Assembly: GCA_964470515.1 (NCBI GenBank)
Contig: CAYYDD010000066.1
Coordinates: 1 to 8,559 of the forward strand
Source: RGIG3009 sp964470515
Lineage (GTDB): Bacteria; Bacillota; Clostridia; Oscillospirales; Acutalibacteraceae
Reading direction: 5' to 3'
Length of the DNA stretch: 8,559 bases
The notes under the pieces are model-generated. The model did no database searches. It worked only from the letters and a program-made list of their open reading frames with translations, and was not told where the DNA came from. The position numbers and the translations under genes are program-made. Positions 1-6,069 of this stretch are shown piece after piece (the first letter of the stretch is position 1; each line of letters starts with the position of its first letter).

Positions 1-17
1 CTTCAGACAGCTTTGCT

Positions 18-46
18 ATCATACCACCCTATTCCCCGTTTGTCAA
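18..46 (-). promoter_or_regulatory. Sigma-A-type promoter reading out of the left edge
   Basis: On the minus strand there is a -35 box TTGACA (46-41, consensus) and a -10 box TATGAT (23-18, 5 of 6) with an exact 17-bp spacer. An A/T-rich tract at about 62-79 lies just upstream of the -35 and could act as an UP element. An imperfect palindrome, ACCTT-4nt-AAGGT (61-48), touches the -35 and could be an operator. Transcription would start near position 11, so the gene it serves is outside the window. The preceding operon ends at the terminator at 98-129, which fits a new transcription unit here. Confidence 0.75.
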
Positions 47-97
47 CACCTTTTTCAAGGTTTTTTAAAAAATTTTTCGAAGTCTGCCAAAGTGACA

Positions 98-129
98 GAA
101 AAACAGCTTTTGCAAACGCAAAAGCTGTT
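98..129 (-). terminator. Intrinsic terminator of the five-gene operon
   Basis: A 12-bp perfect stem (arms 102-113 and 118-129, AACAGCTTTTGC) with a 4-nt loop is followed on the minus strand by five T. It starts 15 bases after the TAG stop of the Fur-family gene. The plus strand also shows a T-run after the stem, so it may work in both directions. Confidence 0.85.
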
Positions 130-144
130 ATTTTTGCCTATAGG

Positions 145-534
145 CTATTCGCGCTTACGGGCACATTCGCAGCAGTAGCCGTATACCTGCACTACGTGAT
201 CGGTCGCCACAAAGCCGCAGCCCTCGGTGAGCGACCCCAGTGCAGCCATCGGGCAGGCAGGAAGATCCTGCATACGGTTGCAATCCCGACAGATCATATA
301 GTGATGATGCTCACCGCCGGCGGGGCTGAAAAAGCTTTCGCCGTTCTCGAGAAATCCACGGCACAATTCACCGCGCTGCACCATCGTTTCCAGATTGCGG
401 TACACCGTAGACTTCGCCAGCGTGGGACACTGCGCGGCCGCCCGCTCATACAGCTGTGTGGCGGTGAGCGGTGCTTCGGCGCACAGCACATCCAATATCA
501 GCTGTTTTTGCTTCGTCCGGCGTGTTTTTTCCAT
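145..534 (-). CDS. Fur/Zur-family metal-responsive transcriptional regulator
   Basis: This is a 129-residue ferric-uptake-regulator family protein (PF01475 type), a DNA-binding dimer that senses a metal or peroxide. The winged-helix recognition region is visible at about residues 36-57 (CPTLAKSTVYRNLETMVQRG). It is followed by the metal/dimerisation part: HHHYMICRDC at 76-85, H113, and a second Cys pair C121/C124 near the end. The two CxxC pairs should hold a structural zinc. The 'CP' after the first CxxC (C94-P95) is more like Zur-type members than PerR or Fur, but I cannot fix the metal. I chose ATG at 534 because an ACGGAGAA ribosome binding site precedes it and the upstream gene stops only 4 bases before; a longer frame to 573 would overlap that gene. 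It is the last gene of the operon. No recognisable Fur or Zur box is seen at the operon promoter. Confidence 0.88.
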   Translation of the reverse strand: MEKTRRTKQKQLILDVLCAEAPLTATQLYERAAAQCPTLAKSTVYRNLETMVQRGELCRGFLENGESFFSPAGGEHHHYMICRDCNRMQDLPACPMAALGSLTEGCGFVATDHVVQVYGYCCECARKRE

Positions 535-538
535 ACCG

Positions 539-1144
539 TCAATTCTCCGTTTTGTGCTCAACCGTGGCTTCAATACCGACCTTCTCCAACGGATCGTCTG
601 TGATCTTCACATATTCCGGCGGGAAATAGATGGCAAACTCCTTGGTCTCATCGGCTGCTACGCTCCATTTTTTCGGTGCAGAACTACCTTGAACGATCAC
701 CGCGTCGGTGTCACCGTTCTTCAAGGTTACGAAAACATCGGTGATCTTCGCTTCCTTGTCCAAGCCGTTGATGACCGTCAACGTCAGCCACATACCGTTC
801 TCCTGTGAATAATACATCGCCGTAATGCCCGATTCCAGCGAGCCATCGACCGCCTCGGGTGCATCCAGATACCGTACTCCGGCGTCGTCACGCATTGACT
901 GCGCTTCTTCCTTAGCAAGCTGAGCCCGATATTGCGCGTCCGAGATCAGACCGCCGCCGACGAACACGCCGATCAGCAGCACGACCACCAGTAAAATCGC
1001 CAACACACTTTTCATTTTCGGCTTAGCGACCGATTGCTTTTTCTCAGGCTCTTCCTCGGCCATTTTAGCGCTGTTGGTATTGAGAATAGACTGTGGGTCA
1101 TCCTCCAACGACTTCAAACGCTTATCTTCATTTTTCACGGTCAT
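539..1144 (-). CDS. Single-pass membrane protein of unknown function
   Basis: I do not recognise this 201-residue protein. A charged, hydrophilic N-terminus (1-45, rich in Lys and Glu) is followed by one clear membrane helix at about 46-68 (core VLAILLVVVLLIGVFVGGG). A short Ala/Gln/Glu-rich linker (about 70-86) leads to a C-terminal domain of about 110 residues with alternating beta-type segments (TAMYYSQENGMWLTLTVIN and later DVFVTLKNG, KEFAIYFPPEYV). The layout suggests a small beta-sandwich outside the cell tethered by the helix, with the basic flank KPKMK kept inside. It lies 15 bases after the nucleotidyltransferase-like gene, with AAGGATAGGAG before its ATG, and 4 bases before the Fur-family start, so all three should be co-transcribed. 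It could be an accessory factor of surface assembly, but nothing in it proves that. Confidence 0.8.
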   Translation of the reverse strand: MTVKNEDKRLKSLEDDPQSILNTNSAKMAEEEPEKKQSVAKPKMKSVLAILLVVVLLIGVFVGGGLISDAQYRAQLAKEEAQSMRDDAGVRYLDAPEAVDGSLESGITAMYYSQENGMWLTLTVINGLDKEAKITDVFVTLKNGDTDAVIVQGSSAPKKWSVAADETKEFAIYFPPEYVKITDDPLEKVGIEATVEHKTEN

Positions 1145-1159
1145 CGCTCCTATCCTTTA

Positions 1160-2311
1160 TTATATACGGTATTTCAGCAATCCCAAAGCGCCCAACATCT
1201 TCTCCACGGTCTTGCGTTCGCCATTATCGACCGCAACTGCGTGCCGTAAGCGGCTGGAGGCTATTTGCCGACCTTTGCCGAACAGCTTGCTGCCCAGACG
1301 GTGTACCAAGCAAAACGGGTACAACCACGCCTGCTTTCGCAGGATGAGATACTGATCAGACAACGCCCGATACGACGGGAATACGGCATTGCGCCAGTAG
1401 GCGACGCGCCCGCGTTGGCTTTGCTGTGCCAAGGCCAGAGTTTCGGATGTACCATACACTCCGCCGCGCAAGACGAAATCTTCCAATAATCGAACTGTCT
1501 CATCCACCTCTCCGCCGGAAAACCAATGCTCCGCCAGTCGTTCGGCTGCCGCAGCAAAACGATCCAGCCCACCGGCCTTCAACAACGCCTGCCGTTCAGC
1601 AGGTGCGACACTGCGGCGCGACAGTATCCACAGGTCCATAAACGGCCGCACACCGCAACCTCCGATCACAATATGCTTGGCCATGTGTGCAACGTGGTAA
1701 AAATAGAACAGCGGATCACTCATCCGATACCGGAAAACCCCGTCCGCGGTGCTGTGTTCCCACACAGTCTGCATCACCGCTCTGGCCTGCCCATCGGTAA
1801 GACTCTCCCCCATCACGTCATAATGCAACTCGATATGCACACCGCTCGGCGTGAACAGCGAAACGTCGTGCGGGCCGGTTTTTTCGTAACGATATCCCAA
1901 ACCTTCAGTCAGTGCCTTTACCGCACGATCAACGTCCTCCGGATGCACCAGCACATCAATATCACAGCTCGTACGCATCCACGGCTCGGGATAGTATTCC
2001 CGCAACACCGCACCCTTGAGTGGTAAAAACGGAATCTCCGCTGCCGCCAAGCAGCCGCTCAATGCCTCCAGCTCATAGCGGCTCTGTTCATAGCGATACA
2101 CCGCCATATAGCGTGATTTTTTGAATTTTGCAGAAAGCTCATCCGCACCCAACGCACCGGCTTTGTCCAACGCATCTGCCACCAGATGCGAAAGATCGTG
2201 CCGCACGGCCAACGTCAGCAACGCTTCATCCGGTACGACGGACGACGGGGTTTCCCCCGTTAGCTCCGAACGAAGCAGTACCCAAAACGCCTGTTCCGTT
2301 GCTGTCGGCAT
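1160..2311 (-). CDS. Nucleotidyltransferase-family protein (PF14907 type)
   Basis: This 383-residue protein resembles the uncharacterised nucleotidyltransferase family NTP_transf_5 (PF14907). Recognisable marks are LPLKGAVL (97-103), the YP...R segment to R113, the metal-binding-like DID at 117-119 followed by VLVHPED, HIELHYDV (159-166), a His-rich helix around 199-213 (DPLFYFYHVAHMAKH) and RPFMDLWIL (222-230). The DxD after an LKG loop is the nucleotidyltransferase-fold signature, so transfer of a nucleotidyl group to an acceptor is expected, but no substrate is established for most of this family. Relatives occur beside surface-polysaccharide genes and in some RiPP (lasso-peptide) clusters. 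An AAAGGAGG ribosome binding site overlapping the upstream TAA stop lies 9 bases before ATG 2311, which supports this start and tight linkage to the sugar nucleotidyltransferase gene. Confidence 0.82.
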   Translation of the reverse strand: MPTATEQAFWVLLRSELTGETPSSVVPDEALLTLAVRHDLSHLVADALDKAGALGADELSAKFKKSRYMAVYRYEQSRYELEALSGCLAAAEIPFLPLKGAVLREYYPEPWMRTSCDIDVLVHPEDVDRAVKALTEGLGYRYEKTGPHDVSLFTPSGVHIELHYDVMGESLTDGQARAVMQTVWEHSTADGVFRYRMSDPLFYFYHVAHMAKHIVIGGCGVRPFMDLWILSRRSVAPAERQALLKAGGLDRFAAAAERLAEHWFSGGEVDETVRLLEDFVLRGGVYGTSETLALAQQSQRGRVAYWRNAVFPSYRALSDQYLILRKQAWLYPFCLVHRLGSKLFGKGRQIASSRLRHAVAVDNGERKTVEKMLGALGLLKYRI

Positions 2312-2326
2312 CCGCTTCGTCCTCCT

Positions 2327-3061
2327 TTACCGAATCCCCCGATAGATCTGTTGCACGTTCTCGTAGCTTTCCAGATTACCGATATCGTACCGCGCCCCCG
2401 GCATTTCCATGGCATATACCGCCGTCTGTTTGCATAGCCACGCGACGTAGCTACCCGGGGCATCGGTACCGCAGCCGGCCTCAATACCCGCCTGCACTAA
2501 CCGCGCGTCCTCTTTGGTATAATAGTAGAACGGCGGACAGCACCAGTGCGTGGCCGGCGTGGGAGCTTTCTCCGTCATTTCCGTGACGCGGTCGTCCTCA
2601 TCCACGGTGACCACGCCGCACTTGACAAGCCTCTGCATCGACGGCTCATAGTACCGCATAATGCAGGCGGCTTTCTTCTGCTGTGCGTATTCAATAAACC
2701 GCGTCAGACTGAAGTCCAAGAGATTATCACCGGCAATTACCAGCATATCGTCGTCCAGTTGTAGTTTATCAATGGCAAATTGAATATCCTTCACCGCACC
2801 GAGCCGCGTTTCATTGGTGCTTGTGCCGTCATCCACCACAGTAATCTTCTGCACCTTATCAGCGGCCCATGCCGTGAAGTGGTGCGCGAACTTGTGATTG
2901 GAGATCACCACGTATTCATCCACAGCGCCGAGGCGGTCGATATCGTCGATCAGCCAATCCAAAATGGCGCGCCCCTGCACCGGAAGCAGCGGCTTCGGGA
3001 AATTTTCCGTTAACGGGTACAATCGCGTGGCATAGCCCGCAGCCAAGATCAAACATTTCAT
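2327..3061 (-). CDS. Sugar-1-phosphate nucleotidyltransferase-like protein
   Basis: This 244-residue protein has the NTP_transferase (PF00483) fold typical of enzymes that join a sugar-1-phosphate (or phosphocholine) to an NTP, giving an activated NDP-sugar and pyrophosphate. The N-terminal nucleotide-binding signature LAAGYATRLYPLTENFPKP spans 6-24. A GDN at 111-113 supplies the first metal-binding Asp, TEKAP (163-167) resembles the substrate loop, and YDIGN (225-229) carries the second Asp. Length is close to RfbA/HddC/LicC-size enzymes without a C-terminal hexapeptide domain. Its ATG overlaps the TGA of the upstream GHMP kinase gene (ATGA), so the two are probably translationally coupled and act in sequence. 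Which nucleotide and sugar are used cannot be read from the sequence; phosphocholine cytidylyltransferase is a less likely alternative because the partner is a GHMP kinase, not a LicA-type kinase. Confidence 0.87.
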   Translation of the reverse strand: MKCLILAAGYATRLYPLTENFPKPLLPVQGRAILDWLIDDIDRLGAVDEYVVISNHKFAHHFTAWAADKVQKITVVDDGTSTNETRLGAVKDIQFAIDKLQLDDDMLVIAGDNLLDFSLTRFIEYAQQKKAACIMRYYEPSMQRLVKCGVVTVDEDDRVTEMTEKAPTPATHWCCPPFYYYTKEDARLVQAGIEAGCGTDAPGSYVAWLCKQTAVYAMEMPGARYDIGNLESYENVQQIYRGIR

Positions 3062-4230
3062 AAGCCTATTCCATCCGCACTTTCACAAATATGCACCGAA
3101 AACTTGCCCCGCAACGCAGGAAATACCTTCAGATATTCCTGCGTGACACGCTCGGTGATGCGTTCCTCGAACGCCGGGTCAATGAGCGCCATACAGCAGC
3201 CCTTGAATCCCGCGCCGGAAAATCGACCGCCGTAGATGCCGTCGGTACGGGTCATAATATCGTACAGCGCTTTCAGCTCATCCGACCCGGTCTCCCAGTT
3301 TTCAATGGACGAGCGGCCGCTTTCAAACGACAGCCGACCGTATTCCTCGATATCGCCGCGCCGCCACGCCTCCGCACCGCGCTGTACACGGTCGTATTCC
3401 GTGTACCAATGCTCGGCGCGCTTGGCAAAATTCTCCGGCAGGCGGTCTTTATAGCGATGATACACCTCGATCGGCACCTGCCGCAGCGCGGTCTCACCGA
3501 ATTTGCCGTATTCCATACCCGCAAAGGCTTTCAGCGCATACGCCGCCGAGCGGCATTCGTCTATACGCATATTGAATTTACTGCCCGCCAGTGCGCGCTC
3601 CACGCCGGAGAAAAACACCGCAACGCGGTACGGCTTCATCGACGGGTGCGTCGGGATCAGCTCGTAGCTGTCATCCAGCGTATCCAGATACAGCAAATGC
3701 TCCTTCTTGGAATACACCTCGCAGGATTGATCCAGCTTACCGCACGCAACGCCGACGTAATCGTTTTCCGCGGATAGTGCCGTTAAGATCATTTCCTGCT
3801 CGGTCAGATGGATGCCGTTGACCTTGCACAGCGCGGATAAAAACGCCAGAATAACCGCCGCCGAGGACGACAGACCGCCGATGGGCAGACTGCCCTCGAT
3901 CACGCCGCACAGACCGACCGTTAACGGATACCGCTTGCTCAGCACGAGGGTCGCGCCGCGCAGGTGATCCGCCCAGTCATCCTGCTTTTCTTTGAATACC
4001 GATTGCACGTGCCACTGTGCCCGCTTCTCAAACTGAAACGACATCAGCTCCACGATGCCGGTTTTTTTCGTCGCATACGCAATACGGATCCCCTTGTTGA
4101 TCGCGAGACCCGTGATCTTGCCGAATTGATGGTCGCTGTGTGCGCCGATAGGACACACCCGATACGGACAAAACGCCACACCCTCCGGCTCGCGCTTGTA
4201 CAGCTCGGTAAACTTTTCGGTACAGTTCAT
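3058..4230 (-). CDS. Galactokinase-like GHMP sugar kinase
   Basis: This 390-residue cytosolic kinase should phosphorylate a sugar at C1 using ATP. All three GHMP motifs are present: the galactokinase-type signature at 21-36 (CPYRVCPIGAHSDHQF), the phosphate loop GGLSSSAA (118-125), and the C-terminal GGRFSGAGFKGC (334-345). CGKLDQ (163-168) supplies the likely catalytic base D167. In galactokinases the first motif reads RxNxxGEHxDY; here Asn is Cys26, Glu is Ala30 and Tyr is His34, while His31 and Asp33 are kept, so the sugar may differ from galactose. I chose ATG 4230: GAAAGGGGA lies 8 bases upstream and the promoter's start point is near 4250. A longer frame to 4296 would begin upstream of the promoter. 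It is the first gene of the operon and overlaps the nucleotidyltransferase gene by 4 bases. Confidence 0.88.
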   Translation of the reverse strand: MNCTEKFTELYKREPEGVAFCPYRVCPIGAHSDHQFGKITGLAINKGIRIAYATKKTGIVELMSFQFEKRAQWHVQSVFKEKQDDWADHLRGATLVLSKRYPLTVGLCGVIEGSLPIGGLSSSAAVILAFLSALCKVNGIHLTEQEMILTALSAENDYVGVACGKLDQSCEVYSKKEHLLYLDTLDDSYELIPTHPSMKPYRVAVFFSGVERALAGSKFNMRIDECRSAAYALKAFAGMEYGKFGETALRQVPIEVYHRYKDRLPENFAKRAEHWYTEYDRVQRGAEAWRRGDIEEYGRLSFESGRSSIENWETGSDELKALYDIMTRTDGIYGGRFSGAGFKGCCMALIDPAFEERITERVTQEYLKVFPALRGKFSVHICESADGIGL

Positions 4231-4256
4231 ACAGGTTCCCCTTTCCATACGGAAAT

Positions 4257-4285
4257 AGTGTACCACAAAATCCTCACGGTTGCAA
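4257..4285 (-). promoter_or_regulatory. Promoter of the kinase/nucleotidyltransferase operon
   Basis: The -35 box TTGCAA (4285-4280) and -10 box TACACT (4262-4257) are separated by exactly 17 bp. They lie between the upstream gene's terminator and the kinase ATG at 4230. The predicted start near 4250 leaves a leader of only about 20 bases that just holds the ribosome binding site. Confidence 0.8.
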
Positions 4286-4294
4286 GTACAATCC

Positions 4295-4323
4295 AAAAAC
4301 GCTCCGCAGAGCGGAGCGTTTTT
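4295..4323 (-). terminator. Intrinsic terminator after the sigma-like/cyclophilin gene
   Basis: A 13-bp perfect inverted repeat (arms 4295-4307 and 4311-4323, AAAAACGCTCCGC) with a 3-nt loop gives a GC-rich stem flanked by A-run and T-run. It begins 2 bases after the TAA stop at 4326. Because it is symmetrical it could stop transcription from either side. Confidence 0.92.
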
Positions 4324-4325
4324 GA

Positions 4326-5645
4326 TTATTCAACACGGATCGTGACGGTGTTAATGACCGGCTGCCGGCTGGCCGCGATGAAGCCGTTCGAGTCGATGGG
4401 CTCGGCCTCCTCACAGATGGTATCCACGATATCCATCCCCTCCGTGACGTAACCGAACACCGCATAATCACCGTCCAGATGCTCACTGGTCTCGTGCACG
4501 ATGAAGAACTGCGAGCTGGCGCTGTCGGGATCGTCGGAACGCGCCATCGAGATCGCGCCGCGGGTATGCGTGAGCGTGTTATCGTAGCCGTTGGAGGTGA
4601 ACTCGCCGACGATATCCTGATCCGCGCCGCCGGTGCCGTCACCCTCCGGGTCGCCGCCCTGCATCATAAAGTCTTCGATAATGCGATGGAAGGTCAAACC
4701 GTCATAAAAGCCGTCCTGCGCCAGCGTGACGAAATTTTCCACCGTGATGGGCGCGGAGCCCGGCTCCAGTTTGACGGTAATGACACCGTGATCCTTGATG
4801 TCGATATCCGCGTAATACGTTTTTGTCAGATCCAGCGTGGTCGTGCCGTGGATCAACCCCTCCGTATTCGCGGTCGTCGTCGTGGCAGCGCCCTCGCCGT
4901 TCCCGCCGGAGGTATAGCTCAGCTTGCCGCCCGGGAGAAAAATCACCAACGCCAAAACGATGACCACGGCGACCGCCGCAACAGGCACCAGCAGCTTCCA
5001 AAGCGGCGTCTGACGCTTGCTGTTGGCCGCGACGTGCCGGCGGCAGACGGCATCCGCCGCTGCGGGTAGCTCGGCATCCGCCGCCGCCTTTTTGAACAGC
5101 GAGGCCATCTGATCGGTGCGCACCGTATCCGCCGGCATACGGGACATAATATACGCCGCCGTTTCCAAGCAGTACCGCGCGATAGCCTCGCGCTGCTTCA
5201 TCGCCGCGGCGATATCCGCAAGCCCTAAGCCGCCCGCCGTGGCCAGCAGGAACGCAAACCGCTGGTAATCCGACAGCTTGGCCATCGTCTCCTCCAGACG
5301 CGCCAGCCCGTCCTTCACGGAGCCGTTAAACACGGCGCCCGCGCGCACGAACTTGGCCTTCGGCGCGGTGTTTTCCGCCTGCGGCGCGTTGCCGTCCAGT
5401 GTCAGTGCGCCGCAACGTTTCGCGGCCTCAACCATCAGCAGGCGGACGTAATCCTCTTCGGTCGTGACCCCCTGCTCAGCAGCCAATGCGAAGCTGCCGC
5501 AAAGCACCTCGGCCGCGATATCCGCCGCCTTATCCTTGTTTACCAGCAGGCCGCAAAAGGCGTACAGCTCGTCCTTGTGCGCCTCATACAGCTCCGTCAT
5601 TGATCTGCCGTGCCCCCATACGGCACGCTCTACGATACTCGGCAT
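4326..5645 (-). CDS. Sigma-like N-terminus / membrane helix / cyclophilin fusion
   Basis: This 439-residue protein has three parts. Residues about 16-170 look like a degenerate ECF sigma factor: a region-2-like segment (MTELYEAHKDELYAF, then DIAAEVLCGSF) and a region-4-like helix-turn-helix (LSDYQRFAFLLATAGGLGL, then ADIAAAM). One membrane helix spans about 216-237. After a Gly/Thr-rich linker (240-265), a cyclophilin domain (PF00160, about 278-439) should act outside the membrane as a peptidyl-prolyl isomerase. Its FHRIIEDFMMQGGDP (319-333) keeps Arg321, Phe326 and Gln329 of the active site, and SASSQFFI (375-382) fits the core. The positions of human CypA Trp121 and His126 appear to be His389 and Tyr394, as in many bacterial forms. 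ATG 5645 is chosen for its AAAGGA site 9 bases upstream; a TTG at 5669 and an ATG at 5600 are alternatives. It is a single-gene unit between its own promoter and terminator. Confidence 0.85.
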   Translation of the reverse strand: MPSIVERAVWGHGRSMTELYEAHKDELYAFCGLLVNKDKAADIAAEVLCGSFALAAEQGVTTEEDYVRLLMVEAAKRCGALTLDGNAPQAENTAPKAKFVRAGAVFNGSVKDGLARLEETMAKLSDYQRFAFLLATAGGLGLADIAAAMKQREAIARYCLETAAYIMSRMPADTVRTDQMASLFKKAAADAELPAAADAVCRRHVAANSKRQTPLWKLLVPVAAVAVVIVLALVIFLPGGKLSYTSGGNGEGAATTTTANTEGLIHGTTTLDLTKTYYADIDIKDHGVITVKLEPGSAPITVENFVTLAQDGFYDGLTFHRIIEDFMMQGGDPEGDGTGGADQDIVGEFTSNGYDNTLTHTRGAISMARSDDPDSASSQFFIVHETSEHLDGDYAVFGYVTEGMDIVDTICEEAEPIDSNGFIAASRQPVINTVTIRVE

Positions 5646-5670
5646 CGTCCGCCATCCTTTCCAAAACAAA

Positions 5671-5699
5671 AAGTAGTATACCTTACCAGTATACTACTT
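5671..5699 (-). promoter_or_regulatory. Perfect 11-bp inverted repeat over the -10 region (candidate operator)
   Basis: AAGTAGTATAC (5671-5681) and its exact complement (5689-5699) flank a 7-base loop. The upstream arm contains the -10 box of the sigma-like/cyclophilin gene and the repeat also covers the predicted start of transcription, a usual place for a dimeric repressor. An alternative is an RNA hairpin: the minus strand continues TTTTTGTTTT, so a weak terminator is possible. The regulator is unknown. Confidence 0.6.
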
Positions 5700-5716
5700 C
5701 CTGTAGCTAAAAGCAA
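5688..5716 (-). promoter_or_regulatory. Promoter of the sigma-like/cyclophilin gene
   Basis: A good -10 box TATACT (5693-5688, 5 of 6) lies 17 bp after a weak -35 TTGCTT (5716-5711, 3 of 6). The weak -35 and the overlapping inverted repeat suggest a regulated promoter. The expected start is near 5681, about 36 bases before the ATG at 5645. Confidence 0.6.
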
Positions 5717-5723
5717 ACTAAAA

Positions 5724-5842
5724 ATTATCGTATATCCGGCTTTTCCATAGTCGATGCCGACCTTGACCCATTTCGGATCGGTCAGGCCGCAGGAGAGCTG
5801 ATCCTGCTCCGCCACGACCCGCACGATCCCAAACCGCCCCGT
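5724..5842 (-). pseudogene. Possible remnant of coding sequence
   Basis: This 119-base stretch sits between the hairpin at 5874-5910 and the next promoter. One minus-strand frame reads like real protein (VRVVAEQDQLSCGL, then TDPKWVKVGIDYGKAGYTII) with mostly G or C in third positions. There is no convincing start codon with a ribosome binding site, an in-frame TAG lies just upstream at 5845-5843, and beyond 5724 the frame runs into AT-rich promoter sequence. It may be the tail of a decayed gene. I do not recognise the family, and chance is a real alternative. Confidence 0.22.
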
Positions 5843-5873
5843 CTACCGTCGAATATCTTACGTCTGAATTGAA

Positions 5874-5910
5874 ACCGGACCCCCGCCCGGTGAGCGGGCG
5901 GGGGTCCGGT
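5874..5910 (-). terminator. GC-rich hairpin ending the surface-protein/peptide unit
   Basis: A 16-bp perfect stem (arms 5874-5889 and 5895-5910, ACCGGACCCCCGCCCG) with a 5-nt loop lies 21 bases after the stop of the small peptide gene. The T-tract after it on the minus strand is weak (GGTTTCAATT), so it may be an imperfect terminator or a 3'-end stabilising hairpin. Confidence 0.7.
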
Positions 5911-5931
5911 ATTACGCATTTGCCGTAGCTG

Positions 5932-6048
5932 TCACTCGTCAACCGACAACTGGTCAGTGACGGTAGCATCGCTTTGGATAACAGCCGCGAGCGCCTCGTC
6001 AGCCGTCAGCTCTAATACCTCCAAAAGGGGCTTCTGATAGTTTTTCAT
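5932..6048 (-). CDS. Small peptide with a YxxPxL motif (38 aa)
   Basis: This short gene encodes 38 residues starting MKNYQKPLLEVLEL and ending with TGA. A strong AAAGGAGG lies 9 bases before the ATG at 6048; another in-frame ATG at 6054 is only 3 bases from it, so 6048 is the better start. It follows the secreted-protein gene by 21 bases and precedes a hairpin, so the two are probably co-transcribed. The peptide is acidic, has no Cys or Gly, no signal peptide and no membrane helix. Residues Y4-x-x-P7-x-L9 match the YxxPxL motif seen in leader peptides bound by RiPP recognition elements (for example in lasso-peptide precursors), and a Ser/Thr/Asp-rich tail (25-38) would be the core. No modifying enzyme or RRE/PqqD protein is seen in the window, so a RiPP role is a guess. 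It may instead be a regulatory or accessory peptide. Confidence 0.72.
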   Translation of the reverse strand: MKNYQKPLLEVLELTADEALAAVIQSDATVTDQLSVDE

Positions 6049-6069
6049 AGTCATCGTCCTCCTTTGGCG

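Noticed and set aside
13..603. 196-residue open frame on the plus strand opposite the Fur-family gene
   Set aside because: It is antisense to a clear Fur-family gene, has no ribosome binding site and reads as low-complexity shadow translation. The other plus-strand frames over the operon were dropped for the same reason.
4231..4296. N-terminal extension of the GHMP kinase to 4296
   Set aside because: It would contain the operon promoter and reach into the terminator; the ATG at 4230 has a good ribosome binding site and a 20-base leader.
5718..5969. 83-residue minus-strand frame across the GC hairpin
   Set aside because: It runs through the 16-bp hairpin and overlaps the small peptide gene in another frame, without a ribosome binding site.
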